Assembly: GCA_001768565.1 (NCBI GenBank)
Contig: MEOE01000007.1
Location: 62,001 to 126,000, forward strand
DNA: 64,000 nucleotides
Reading direction: 5' to 3'
DNA from: Bacteroidetes bacterium GWF2_33_16
GTDB taxonomy: Bacteria > Bacteroidota > Bacteroidia > Bacteroidales > UBA12077
The stretch's first letter is position 1; every line of letters begins with the position of its first letter. The position numbers and the translations under genes were made by a program. The notes under the pieces are model-generated. The model worked only from the letters and a program-made list of their open reading frames with translations, was not told where the DNA came from and ran no database searches. This document shows, piece by piece, positions 26,060 through 34,999 of this stretch.

Positions 26060-28819
26060 TTAAAAACTTAAAGAATAACTTAACGAAGGTATGATTCCTA
26101 ATAATTTTTTGTCATTTATATATCTTCTGCCATATCCAATAGGCCCTAATATTTGAGCGAAATCTTCTCCGTACTCCGATGTATACACATTTTTTCTGTT
26201 ATAAACATTATAAACTGATAATGACCACTTTCCTTGACCCCACCTATTTTTTCTTTTATAATTTATTGAAATATCTAATCGGTGATAAGAAGGCAATACA
26301 TATGTATTTTTCTGATTATAAAATATTTTCGTATTGTTCCACGTTTGCATTCGTCCGTAGACATCGTTTGAATATGAATAATAGAAACTGCTTGGTATTG
26401 TTGTTTTACTGCCAGTATGGTATAACCAGTTTACACCTATATCCCATTTGTTATTAAAATGATAATTTCCAACAATATTAAAGTAATGCCGGTGATCATA
26501 AATAAACGGGAAGCTTTTACCTAAATTAATTTCTTCGAACTTTCTTGTTGTATTACTGTAAGTATAACCAATCCATCCATTAAGCTTACCTTTTGGTTTT
26601 TCAATAAGTAACTCTATACCCTTTGCATCGCCAGTTCCAATTTCAATTTTATCTACCCACAAAGGAGAATCAGTAAAATATGAAGCTCCTTCAGAAAAAT
26701 TTATCAGGTTTTCAAATTGTTTGTAATAAGCATCAATATGTATTCTGTAATTTTTGAATCGTAAAAAGCTAAAACCTAAACTATATTGATCAGATTCTTC
26801 GGATGGTGCCTTTTCAACAGCAGGCACTAATAAATCAGAAGCTTGTTTTATTCTGGTAGCACCCAGTAAATGCATATGCTGAGCCATTTTTGTATATGAG
26901 GCTTTTAAGATAATATTATTAATAAATTCCCAACTACTGGATACACGAGGTTGAAGGACTGTATTTTCATAACCGCCGGTTTTGTAGTATGATAAATGAA
27001 CACCGGGTGTGATAGAGAATCTTTTCCATGGTAAAATTTGAAATTCAACATACCCGGCATGTTCGCTGGTTTTGTAGTCGTATTTTGATAATATTGTATC
27101 TTTTCGATTTGATTCTCCCATTGAAAAATCGTTTGAATTGGTTGTTTGTTTATTGTCAGAATCTAGATTAATTGCCGAATATTTATAGCCTGCATTTAAT
27201 TTCAGATAGGGTAAGATCTCATAATTAAGATTTGTCATAGCATAATAACTTACCACTTTGTTGTTTAAACTTGTTTCAAAAAAATAAAATGTAGTATCAA
27301 TGTGGTTGATAACCATGAAATTAGTATCGCTTTCATAGTTGTTGTATTTATACTGACTAGTTGAAAATTGAACGGATGTGGTTAATTTTTCAGATATTTT
27401 TCCTTCCCATTTTAACGATCCAATTAAGTTATTCCAGTTTTGACCTTGAATTACTTTTCTAAAAGAATACGTGTGTTGGTAATACTCCTCAACTCTGTCA
27501 TGACCTTTAACTTCTTCACCAGTATCATCTCCGTAATAAACAGAAAGTTTTAATTTGTGATTGTCTGACAATTTATGCGTAACATTAAAATTTAAATCCT
27601 TAAAATTATAATTGCTTATATTATTGTCGTAGCTGTCTGAAATGACTGAAGGGAGTAGCTCGCCATACAAATAGTAGTATCCGAAGCGTCCGGCAATAGT
27701 AAAGCTGGTTTTTTCTTTAACCAGGGGTCCTTCAAGAAACAGTTTTGATGATACTAATCCAAGACTTACTATACCTTTAAATTCTTTCACATCTCCATCT
27801 TTCGTTTTAACATCAATTACCGATGAAAGTCTTCCTCCGTATTGAGCTGGAAATCCTCCTTTTATAACATCGGTTGATTCAATAACATCCGAATTAAAAA
27901 CAGAAAATAATCCAAGCAAATGAAAACAATTATAAATAGGTACATTATCTATTAGAAAAAGATTTTGAAGAGGGCCTCCACCTCGTACATAAACTTCTCC
28001 ATTTCCTTCTTGTCCCCCTTGTATTCCAGGAATTAACTGAATAGATTTCATAATATCTGGTTCGGCCATTATTACAGGCATAGATTCAATATTTTCATTA
28101 GAAATACTTATCTTACCTAATGGATCGGTTCTTTTTATGATTTCATGTTTTTCATTTCCAATTACTACAACTTCATCTAGTTCAATATTAGATTCGAGTT
28201 GAACTGAAAAATCTATATTGCGGTCCAAGATTATTAATTGTTCCACTAATTTATTTCCAATATAGGAATAAAGTAGAGTATATATACCTTCTTGAAGAGT
28301 TAAACTATAATATCCGTTCTCGTCGCTAACACAACCATAATTGTGTTTTTTATCAGATATTGTTGCCTGAAAAAGGGGCTCGCCGGTTTCTTTATCTTTT
28401 ATATAACCACTAATAGTGTATTTGCTTAATGTTTTCTTTTTTGTAAGAATTATTTGTTCATCAATAATGTTAAATGTAATTCCTGTTCCTCGCAAAATGT
28501 CAGTAATAATATCTTTAACCGTTGAATTAATAAACTCTTTCGTTAATTTTAAATCCTCGGGAATAAATTCTTTAGAAAAAGCAAACGAGTATCCTGATTT
28601 TTTCGAAATAATTTTAAATGCTTCAGGTAAAGTATTATTTTTTAAGGATACTGAAATGGTGTCATTTAGTTCTGCTCCTTGAGCTGAATTTATAAATACA
28701 GAAATATGTAGTAAGCATATTATTATAATTAAGAAACATATTTCTTTATTTATTTTTAGTCTTCTCGATTTTACCAAGGTAAAATGGTTAGTTTTTTTGT
28801 TTAAATGTAATTTTTTCAT
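26060..28819 (-). CDS. TonB-dependent receptor with STN and carboxypeptidase-like domains
   Basis: A 919-residue outer-membrane protein. The signal peptide ends near QGAE, an STN (secretin/TonB N-terminal) domain follows (about 55-125, with FKIISKKSGYSFAFS), then a CarboxypepD_reg-like domain (about 134-215), the plug (RTDPLGKISI, VYVRGGGPLQNLFLIDNVPIYN) and the barrel ending in SLSYSLSF with a C-terminal Phe. The STN domain signals to the FecR-like anti-sigma factor encoded just upstream (32-base overlap), so the receptor both imports a ligand and reports it. No iron-specific feature is visible; the substrate could be a siderophore, peptide or glycan. Confidence 0.92.
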   Translation of the reverse strand: MKKLHLNKKTNHFTLVKSRRLKINKEICFLIIIICLLHISVFINSAQGAELNDTISVSLKNNTLPEAFKIISKKSGYSFAFSKEFIPEDLKLTKEFINSTVKDIITDILRGTGITFNIIDEQIILTKKKTLSKYTISGYIKDKETGEPLFQATISDKKHNYGCVSDENGYYSLTLQEGIYTLLYSYIGNKLVEQLIILDRNIDFSVQLESNIELDEVVVIGNEKHEIIKRTDPLGKISISNENIESMPVIMAEPDIMKSIQLIPGIQGGQEGNGEVYVRGGGPLQNLFLIDNVPIYNCFHLLGLFSVFNSDVIESTDVIKGGFPAQYGGRLSSVIDVKTKDGDVKEFKGIVSLGLVSSKLFLEGPLVKEKTSFTIAGRFGYYYLYGELLPSVISDSYDNNISNYNFKDLNFNVTHKLSDNHKLKLSVYYGDDTGEEVKGHDRVEEYYQHTYSFRKVIQGQNWNNLIGSLKWEGKISEKLTTSVQFSTSQYKYNNYESDTNFMVINHIDTTFYFFETSLNNKVVSYYAMTNLNYEILPYLKLNAGYKYSAINLDSDNKQTTNSNDFSMGESNRKDTILSKYDYKTSEHAGYVEFQILPWKRFSITPGVHLSYYKTGGYENTVLQPRVSSSWEFINNIILKASYTKMAQHMHLLGATRIKQASDLLVPAVEKAPSEESDQYSLGFSFLRFKNYRIHIDAYYKQFENLINFSEGASYFTDSPLWVDKIEIGTGDAKGIELLIEKPKGKLNGWIGYTYSNTTRKFEEINLGKSFPFIYDHRHYFNIVGNYHFNNKWDIGVNWLYHTGSKTTIPSSFYYSYSNDVYGRMQTWNNTKIFYNQKNTYVLPSYHRLDISINYKRKNRWGQGKWSLSVYNVYNRKNVYTSEYGEDFAQILGPIGYGRRYINDKKLLGIIPSLSYSLSF

Positions 28820-29774
28820 TTGAGTTTTCTACTTCTAAATCAAAGGTTATTGCAATAACTTTGAGTATTTTATCAACAGGTTGATTTTTAAAATTCGCTG
28901 TAAATGGTAGCTCTTTTATGTTATTGTTTTTAAATACAATTTTAATATTAAATGTCCCTTCTAATATTTGTGCAACTTCAACAAGGGGTAAATTTGCAAA
29001 ATCTAATGTTTGGTTTTTCCATGCTATAAAATTTTCGTTATTGTATTTACTTTTTGTTATTGAAAAATTGTTTTTATTATATTGTATTTTATATCCATTA
29101 CTAACTTTAATACTTCCTTTTTTCCCTTTAGGAAAAAATTCTACAACTCCTGTTTTAACTGTAAGTGAGAGAAAATCTTTTTCATTATAAGATGAAATAT
29201 TAAACGATGTTCCTAACACTTTGAAGTTTCCATGTGATGTATGAATAATGAAAGGTTTCTCTTTGTCTTTTTTTACATCAAAAAAGGCTTCCCCAGTTAA
29301 CCATACTTCTCGCTTTCTTCGATTATAATATTTGGAATATATAAGTTGGCTATTAAAATTTAAATCTACTTTACTGTTATCGGGCAAATCTTTTTCCAAG
29401 GCTATTTGGTCCAATGTATATAAAACAAATTTTTCCGGATTTATGAAATTCTTTCCAATAAGTAAAAGTGCAGTAAAACATGCTGCAACAGAAAGTGGAA
29501 TTAAATATTTCTTTGTAAAACCTATTTTTCTATCTTTCTTCTCAATGGTTTTAGACTTTATAATTCCCCAGGCAAAATTTGTTTCATCAGAATAACAATG
29601 CGCAATATTGCCAGTTTCTAACCATGTTTTTTGAATTTGGTTAAAATATTCGGCATTTTCAGTTTCAGATTTCAACCAGTTTTCAAACTCTAGTTTCTGC
29701 TGTTCTGACGCTGTATTGCTAAGGATGTCAACTAATATATCCCAATTCACATTATTTGGTTTATTATTATCCAT
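28788..29774 (-). CDS. FecR-family anti-sigma factor
   Basis: A 328-residue inner-membrane protein. The cytoplasmic N-terminal domain (about 1-85) would hold the ECF sigma factor, one membrane helix lies at about 87-107, and the periplasmic FecR domain has the typical GEAFFDVKKDKEKPFIIHT and VLGTSFNI. The C-terminal domain (FANLPLVEVAQILEGTFNIKI) resembles the STN-like fold that meets the receptor. It lies between the sigma gene and the receptor, overlapping the latter by 32 bases. Confidence 0.93.
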   Translation of the reverse strand: MDNNKPNNVNWDILVDILSNTASEQQKLEFENWLKSETENAEYFNQIQKTWLETGNIAHCYSDETNFAWGIIKSKTIEKKDRKIGFTKKYLIPLSVAACFTALLLIGKNFINPEKFVLYTLDQIALEKDLPDNSKVDLNFNSQLIYSKYYNRRKREVWLTGEAFFDVKKDKEKPFIIHTSHGNFKVLGTSFNISSYNEKDFLSLTVKTGVVEFFPKGKKGSIKVSNGYKIQYNKNNFSITKSKYNNENFIAWKNQTLDFANLPLVEVAQILEGTFNIKIVFKNNNIKELPFTANFKNQPVDKILKVIAITFDLEVENSNEKITFKQKN

Positions 29775-29824
29775 ATCATTTATTAATTCTAATACACGGT
29801 TGATTTAAGAAGGGCCTATCTTTT

Positions 29825-30397
29825 TTAAAGATTTTTTTTAAGAATTTCTAAAATGCAGATTAACAGTCCAAAATTAAGGTATGAAAGATCTTCTTTTAAG
29901 TGTTTGAGTGCTTTTCCAATTTGATTTTTAATAGTTTTTACTGCCAGATTTAATTCTTCGGCAATTTCTTTATGCGAAAGACCATGCATTCGACTCATTA
30001 TAAAAACACGTTTACATTGTTCTGGCAATTTATCAATGGATTGGTAAATTTGAATAAGTTTATTATTGGCCTCTTCAAATTCTATCTCATAAGAAGAATC
30101 AGAATATTTTTCACTTTCCCTGAATTTACTAATTACATTCTCATGTCTTAAATAGTTTAAACATTGATTTTTAACAGATTGGTATAAAAATGGTGCAGGA
30201 GATTGATTTAATAACTTTTCCCTTTTTTCCCAAACATTTACAAAAACTTGTTGAGTTATTTCTTTTGCAATATCTTCATCATGAATAAACTTGCAACAAA
30301 AGTCTACTAAAGGTTTATAATATATTCGAAACAGAATTTCGAAAGCTTTTTCATCTGAGCATTTAATTAACTTAAATAAATTATCTTCAGTTATCAT
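29825..30397 (-). CDS. ECF sigma-70 factor (FecI-like, Bacteroidota type)
   Basis: A 190-residue cytoplasmic protein. Sigma region 2 (FEILFRIYYKPLVDFCCKFIHDEDIAKEITQQVFVNVWEKRE region, residues about 18-65) and region 4 (LPEQCKRVFIMSRMHGLSHKEIAEELNLAVKTIKNQI, about 118-165) are both clear, with the short linker of ECF factors. It should direct transcription of the FecR-receptor-DUF4249 set encoded after it, when the receptor binds its ligand. Confidence 0.93.
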   Translation of the reverse strand: MITEDNLFKLIKCSDEKAFEILFRIYYKPLVDFCCKFIHDEDIAKEITQQVFVNVWEKREKLLNQSPAPFLYQSVKNQCLNYLRHENVISKFRESEKYSDSSYEIEFEEANNKLIQIYQSIDKLPEQCKRVFIMSRMHGLSHKEIAEELNLAVKTIKNQIGKALKHLKEDLSYLNFGLLICILEILKKNL

Positions 30398-30424
30398 TCA
30401 ATATATATAATTGGTACAAAAATA

Positions 30425-30455
30425 AACCAGATAGAATATTAAATCCTATCTGGTT
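30425..30455 (-). terminator. Terminator of the second M24 peptidase gene
   Basis: AACCAGATAG (30425-30434) pairs perfectly with CTATCTGGTT (30446-30455); the minus-strand continuation is TTTATTTTTG. The T-tract also reads as a -7 box (TATTTTTG) for the sigma gene, so the two functions may overlap. Confidence 0.65.
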
Positions 30456-30478
30456 AATAAATATTGAAAATAATATAT

Positions 30479-31870
30479 TTACGATCTCATTGTCTCTTCA
30501 ACTTCTTCAACTGTAATCGGAATACGTTTACCAATAATCTGACAACCAGTTTCAGTTACTAAAATATCATCTTCTAAACGAATACCTCCAAAATCTGAAT
30601 ATTCATTCAAAACCTTATCATAATTAATAAAGCTTGCATTTATTTTCTCAGCTTTCCACTTTTTAACTAAATCTGGAATAAAATAAATACCTGGTTCGTT
30701 AGTTAGTACAAAACCTGGCTGCAATCTTCGTCCAAGTCGTAGTCCACGTAATCCAAACTGAGTAGATCTTCTTATTTCCTGATCATAACCCACATAGTCT
30801 TCTCCCAGGTTTTCCATATCGTGAACATCAAGTCCCATCATGTGACCTAGGCCATGAGGCATAAACATGGCATGTGCGCCTTCGCGAACAGCATCCTCAG
30901 GATTGCCTTTCATTAGTCCTAGCTCAGTTAAACCTTTTGCAAGAACCTTGGCAACTTCCAAATGTACACTTTGATAAGTAACACCAGGTTTTGTTAACGA
31001 AATACCATGGTTAATACCATTTAAAACAATATTATAAATGTCTTTTTGTTTTTGAGAAAATTTTCCTCCGACAGGGCAAGTTCTTGTATTGTCACTGGCA
31101 TAATGCATATTGGTTTCAGCTCCAGTATCGGTTAATAATAATCGACCTGTTTCAAGAATGTTTCCATGATAATGATTATGCAATGTTTCTCCGTTTTGTG
31201 AAAGAATAATTGGGAACGAAAGCGAAGCTCCATAAGCAAGTGATATTCCTTCTAATGTTCCTGCAATTTCTTGTTCAATAACTCCTGGTTTGGCCATTTT
31301 CATTGAGGTAACATGCATTTTATAACCAACTGCAGCAGCTTTAATTAATTCTTCAATTTCAAATTTGTCTTTTATTGAACGTAATTCAACAACTGCTTTA
31401 ATCAAATCAACTGAAACATAATTTTCAGCTTCCGTGTGGCCAATCTCTAAAAGATTACTAAATTGGATAACTGTATCTCCACGGTAAAAAGGTAATACAT
31501 GAATTATACGTTCCTGGTTATTTGCATTGCGCAGGTAATTACCCAAATGATTGAATGGCTCTGTATTTTCAACCCCAACCTGTATAGCAAGGTCTTTAAT
31601 GGTTGGTTGTTTTCCCATCCAAATAATATCGTCAATGGTAAAATCATTACCAAATAAGTATTCTTTACCTGTTTCAAAATCAATTAATCCACCTAGATTT
31701 GGCAAATCCAATCCAAAAAAGTAAAGGAATGAACTATCCTGACGAAAATGATAGGTGTTATCTGGATAATTAAATGAAGCTTCTTTATTTCCTAGAAATA
31801 ATGCGATACCGCCTTTCATTTTGTTTTTTAAGCGGTTACGACGATCAATATAAACATCTTTTCTAAACAT
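30479..31870 (-). CDS. M24 family aminopeptidase (Xaa-Pro type)
   Basis: A 463-residue cytoplasmic metallopeptidase. An N-terminal creatinase-like domain (SSFLYFFGLDLPN) precedes the pita-bread domain with metal ligands in LLLTDTGAE, ASDNTRT, MPHGLGHMMGLDVHD, TNEPGIY and RLEDDI. It is clearly distinct from the enzyme at 15033-16325; Bacteroidia often carry both forms. The substrate is inferred to be X-Pro peptides. It is transcribed alone and ends in a hairpin. Confidence 0.9.
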   Translation of the reverse strand: MFRKDVYIDRRNRLKNKMKGGIALFLGNKEASFNYPDNTYHFRQDSSFLYFFGLDLPNLGGLIDFETGKEYLFGNDFTIDDIIWMGKQPTIKDLAIQVGVENTEPFNHLGNYLRNANNQERIIHVLPFYRGDTVIQFSNLLEIGHTEAENYVSVDLIKAVVELRSIKDKFEIEELIKAAAVGYKMHVTSMKMAKPGVIEQEIAGTLEGISLAYGASLSFPIILSQNGETLHNHYHGNILETGRLLLTDTGAETNMHYASDNTRTCPVGGKFSQKQKDIYNIVLNGINHGISLTKPGVTYQSVHLEVAKVLAKGLTELGLMKGNPEDAVREGAHAMFMPHGLGHMMGLDVHDMENLGEDYVGYDQEIRRSTQFGLRGLRLGRRLQPGFVLTNEPGIYFIPDLVKKWKAEKINASFINYDKVLNEYSDFGGIRLEDDILVTETGCQIIGKRIPITVEEVEETMRS

Positions 31871-32210
31871 ATTGTAAGTGATTTAATGAATTATCAATTA
31901 TTATTGAAACTCTAAATTACAATCCATTTTCCAAAAAACAAAGGACATTAATTTTATTTAACAAAAAACAAAAACTGTCTTGTTTGACAATTTTAAAATA
32001 AGAATAATTTGATTACATAATAATGCTTTTTCTTGGTGATTATGTTGAAATCCTTTTAAAATAACACGTTTGTGGGTTATGAACAATAACTAGTTTATTA
32101 TCAAGACTCTTTTTTTATAAAATTAATTGCGAATAGACTTGTAATTTTATATTATTTTAATATATTCGCACTTTATGAACATCTTATTAACAAACTTAAG
32201 ATTGTACCAT
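31871..32210. other. Intergenic region between divergent genes
   Basis: This very AT-rich 340-base stretch contains the promoter of the rightward hypothetical gene (32139-32168). I found no clear TAnnTTTG box for the leftward peptidase and no hairpins or small genes. Confidence 0.4.
32139..32168 (+). promoter_or_regulatory. Promoter of the conserved hypothetical gene
   Basis: TTG at 32139-32141, 19 bases, then TATATTCG (7 of 8 to TAnnTTTG) at 32161-32168. The predicted start of transcription coincides with the ATG at 32175, favouring the next in-frame ATG (32211) as the start codon. Confidence 0.45.
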
Positions 32211-32942
32211 ATGCCTTACCGAAGATTACCCAACACCGACAGCTCCCGCCTTAAAGCAATTAAAACAGCCTATAAGAAAGGGAAAGAAATTAATCCTATG
32301 GATCTTGCATTTAAGCAAAGTACTTTTCAGCGTGTTCAATCTTTTTTACCTAAATGGGAAAAGGTAATTACTGAGCATAAAACAACTTATGATATTCAGG
32401 TTAAGAATAATAAAGAGTATTTGAAGAAATTTAAAAAAGCAAAACTATATATCTCGCATTTTATTCAGGTTGTTAATATGGCTATTGTTCGTGGAGAATT
32501 ACAACCTTCGGTTCGTGGTTTTTATGGTTTGGATGAGGATTTTACACGTTTACCAATACTAAATACTGAGTCTGATGTTATCGACTGGGGTAAAAAAATC
32601 ATCGATGGTGAAATGAATCGTAAAATGCAGGGTTTAACACCTATTACTAATCCTACAATTGCTGTTGTGAGGGTACATTACGATCATTTTGTTGAAGCAT
32701 ACAAATTTCAAAAAATGCTTCAGAAGAATCATGGAAGAGCACTAACAAACCTTTCTGAGCTTAGAGCCGATGCTGATGATATTATTCTAAATGTTTGGAA
32801 CGATGTAGAAGATTTTTACAGAGATCAACCCGAAGATATTAAACGCGAGAAAGCACAAGACTATGGTTTGGTTTATGTTTTTCGTAAAAACGAAATTGGC
32901 CGTATTAGTCTATTTCGAAATGCAGATCTGAGAATAAATTAA
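32211..32942 (+). CDS. Conserved hypothetical protein
   Basis: A 243-residue soluble protein with no signal peptide or membrane helix. It begins MPYRRLPNTDSSRLKA and is rich in Lys and aromatic residues, with mostly helical segments (about 60-120 and 170-215). The C-terminal half has an ELRADADDIILNVWNDVEDFY stretch. I believe similar proteins occur across Bacteroidales, but I know no function. I chose ATG 32211 over 32175 because of the promoter position. It stands alone; its terminator overlaps the end of the convergent CPBP gene. Confidence 0.7.
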   Translation: MPYRRLPNTDSSRLKAIKTAYKKGKEINPMDLAFKQSTFQRVQSFLPKWEKVITEHKTTYDIQVKNNKEYLKKFKKAKLYISHFIQVVNMAIVRGELQPSVRGFYGLDEDFTRLPILNTESDVIDWGKKIIDGEMNRKMQGLTPITNPTIAVVRVHYDHFVEAYKFQKMLQKNHGRALTNLSELRADADDIILNVWNDVEDFYRDQPEDIKREKAQDYGLVYVFRKNEIGRISLFRNADLRIN

Positions 32943-32956
32943 TCTCAATATTATTA

Positions 32957-33886
32957 TTAACCGGACAATTCTCCGGTTATTTTTTTATTCTTTTTATAAA
33001 AGCCCCATAAGAGGTACGATACAATAAATACACTTACCAGCAAAAATAAATAAGTGCCTTCTGAAACGCCGAAGTTATCAATCTGCTCCGACATTTTATC
33101 AGAGAAAAAATAGTATAATATTACTGCAGTTGTATTGTTTACAAAATGAGCTGTAATTGGAACCCAAATAGAACCACTCCAGTAAAACAGGTATCCGAAC
33201 AATACGCCAAGAATAAATCGTGGTAAAAAACCATAAAACTGCATGTGCATTCCGCTGAATAATAATGCTGCGATCATTATTCCCCAATGAATATTCTTGG
33301 TCCATTCGGTAAAAATTCGCTGCAAAATACCTCTGAAAATAAGTTCTTCACCAATAGCTGGCAAAACACCAATCATAAAAATGGTAAACAGTAATGATCC
33401 AATAGAATCCATCTTTAAGAAGGCTTCGGTAATTTCTTGCGCTGCAAGCTCTTTTTCTTTCATCCATAACTCAACCTGCCTTAAAAAATCAGGAAATTGC
33501 ATATCGGAATTTAACTTGGCCAAAAAATTAATTAAAGGCAACGAACAAAGCATTATGACTGCAACAATAAATAGATATCTGAAATTAATATCCTTATTGA
33601 ATGCTAAATAGGATAAACTGCTGTTATCGAATATATAAGCAATAATAAATGCAGGAATTATAAATAAACCAATAGATTGAAGCGTTTGAAGATATTTTAA
33701 AAAAACCAGGTTTTCAGGTTTGGTCAAATCTGTTAATGCATCCTGAATTTCAAAAATAGTAATGTGAAAAACCGGAATGGCAATAATAATTCCAAGTATA
33801 ATAACAATTAGAAAGCTTAAAAAAATTATAAATAATGAATAGATAAGCTTAGAAAATGGATGAGCATTGCCAAATGAATTTCGCAT
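32957..33886 (-). CDS. CPBP-family intramembrane metalloprotease
   Basis: A 309-residue membrane protein with about eight hydrophobic helices. The CPBP/CAAX-protease motifs are EELIFRGILQRI (Glu-Glu and Arg) and, further on, FSGMHMQFYGF and AHFVNNTTA, which supply the His and Asn expected at the metal site. Bacterial members act in membrane-protein processing or bacteriocin immunity; the target here is unknown. The frame extends to 33988, but ATG 33886 gives the normal hydrophilic N-terminus, and the longer form would run through the dusB promoter and start. Confidence 0.88.
   Translation of the reverse strand: MRNSFGNAHPFSKLIYSLFIIFLSFLIVIILGIIIAIPVFHITIFEIQDALTDLTKPENLVFLKYLQTLQSIGLFIIPAFIIAYIFDNSSLSYLAFNKDINFRYLFIVAVIMLCSLPLINFLAKLNSDMQFPDFLRQVELWMKEKELAAQEITEAFLKMDSIGSLLFTIFMIGVLPAIGEELIFRGILQRIFTEWTKNIHWGIMIAALLFSGMHMQFYGFLPRFILGVLFGYLFYWSGSIWVPITAHFVNNTTAVILYYFFSDKMSEQIDNFGVSEGTYLFLLVSVFIVSYLLWGFYKKNKKITGELSG
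32958..32986. terminator. Terminator overlapping the CPBP stop codon
   Basis: TAACCGGA (32958-32965) pairs with TCCGGTTA (32972-32979), followed by seven T. It ends the hypothetical gene on the plus strand; the same hairpin covers the last codons and stop of the convergent protease gene. Confidence 0.8.
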
Positions 33887-33901
33887 AAAGATAAATTTTA
33901 A

Positions 33902-33909
33902 TACTTTTG
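33902..33909 (+). promoter_or_regulatory. dusB -7 box
   Basis: TACTTTTG (33902-33909) matches TAnnTTTG exactly; no good -33 is seen. Its final TTG opens the dusB reading frame but is promoter sequence, leaving GTG 33940 as the start. Confidence 0.5.
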
Positions 33910-33939
33910 CCTCCAAATGTAGCACAAATTTACGATCTG

Positions 33940-34962
33940 GTGAAAATAGGCAATATTGATTTAGGCGAGAAACCACTTTTTCTGGCACCTATGGAGGATG
34001 TTACTGATCCTTCGTTTCGATACTTATGTAAACATTTCGGAGCCGATGTGGTTTATACTGAGTTTGTTGCATCTGAAGGATTGATCAGGGATTGCAAAAA
34101 GAGCTTTAAGAAATTGGAGTTATTCGAATTCGAGCGTCCGGCTGCTATTCAGTTGTATGGTCATCAGGTAGATTCAATGGTTGAGGCGGCTAAAATGGCA
34201 GAAGAAGTAAAACCTGATTTTATTGATCTGAATTTTGGCTGTCCGGTAAAGAAAATTGCTACACGTGGTGCTGGAGCTGGAATGCTCCGTAATATACCAC
34301 TTATGCTCGAAATGACTGAAGCCATTGTTAATGGTGTAAAAACTCCAGTAACCGTAAAAACCAGACTTGGTTGGGATAATGATAGCAAAATAATTGTTGA
34401 TCTTGCCGAAAGATTGCAAGATACTGGTATTCATGCATTGGCTATTCATGGCCGAACCCGCGAGCAGATGTACAAAGGCGAAGCCGATTGGACTTTAATA
34501 GGAGAAGTTAAGAACAATCCCAGAATGAAAATTCCAATTATTGGCAATGGTGATATTAATGGACCTGAAACAGCGAAAAATGCATTCGATAAATTTGGTG
34601 TAGATGCTATTATGGTTGGACGGGCTACAGTTGGCCGACCATGGATATTTAAAGAAATAAAGGATTATTTGCAAACCGGACAGATCATGAAGCCTTTAAC
34701 GATTAAGGAAAAAGTTGAACTGGCCAAGCTGCATCTTCAAAAATCAATTGAGTGGAAAGGTGATCCTCGAGGTATCCTTGAAATTCGTAGACATTTATCC
34801 AATTATTTTAAGGGATTACCTAATTTTAAAGAAACACGAATTAAACTAGTTACTCTCCTTGATGCAGATGAGATTCTTAAAACACTAAATGAAATTGCCG
34901 AACGGTACGGTGATATTGATGATTCGCAGCAGGCAAACGACTATTCGTATTTTAGGTATTAA
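33940..34962 (+). CDS. dusB: tRNA-dihydrouridine synthase (GTG start)
   Basis: A 340-residue flavoenzyme that reduces uridine to dihydrouridine in tRNA D-loops. Signatures are LAPMEDVTDPSFR at the N-terminus, FGCPVKKI with the catalytic Cys, the FMN-binding KTRLGW and HGRTREQMY, and GNGDINGPETA with MVGRATVGRPW. The GTG at 33940 gives an N-terminus of the usual length, starting MKIGNIDLGEKP; the frame's TTG at 33907 lies in the -7 box. The gene is divergent from the CPBP protease. Confidence 0.93.
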   Translation: MKIGNIDLGEKPLFLAPMEDVTDPSFRYLCKHFGADVVYTEFVASEGLIRDCKKSFKKLELFEFERPAAIQLYGHQVDSMVEAAKMAEEVKPDFIDLNFGCPVKKIATRGAGAGMLRNIPLMLEMTEAIVNGVKTPVTVKTRLGWDNDSKIIVDLAERLQDTGIHALAIHGRTREQMYKGEADWTLIGEVKNNPRMKIPIIGNGDINGPETAKNAFDKFGVDAIMVGRATVGRPWIFKEIKDYLQTGQIMKPLTIKEKVELAKLHLQKSIEWKGDPRGILEIRRHLSNYFKGLPNFKETRIKLVTLLDADEILKTLNEIAERYGDIDDSQQANDYSYFRY

Positions 34963-34999
34963 TTAAAAAAAAGGTTCTCTTACTTATTCTACATATAAA

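Noticed and set aside
30417-30424. TATTTTTG on the minus strand as a sigma-gene promoter
   Set aside because: It coincides with the T-tract of the preceding terminator and lacks a -33 partner, so it is not listed as a promoter.
32175-32210. ATG 32175 as start of the hypothetical gene
   Set aside because: The predicted transcription start falls on this ATG; the next in-frame ATG gives a more typical soluble N-terminus.
33887-33988. 34-codon N-terminal extension of the CPBP protease
   Set aside because: It runs antisense through the dusB promoter and start and adds a charged stretch unlike family members.
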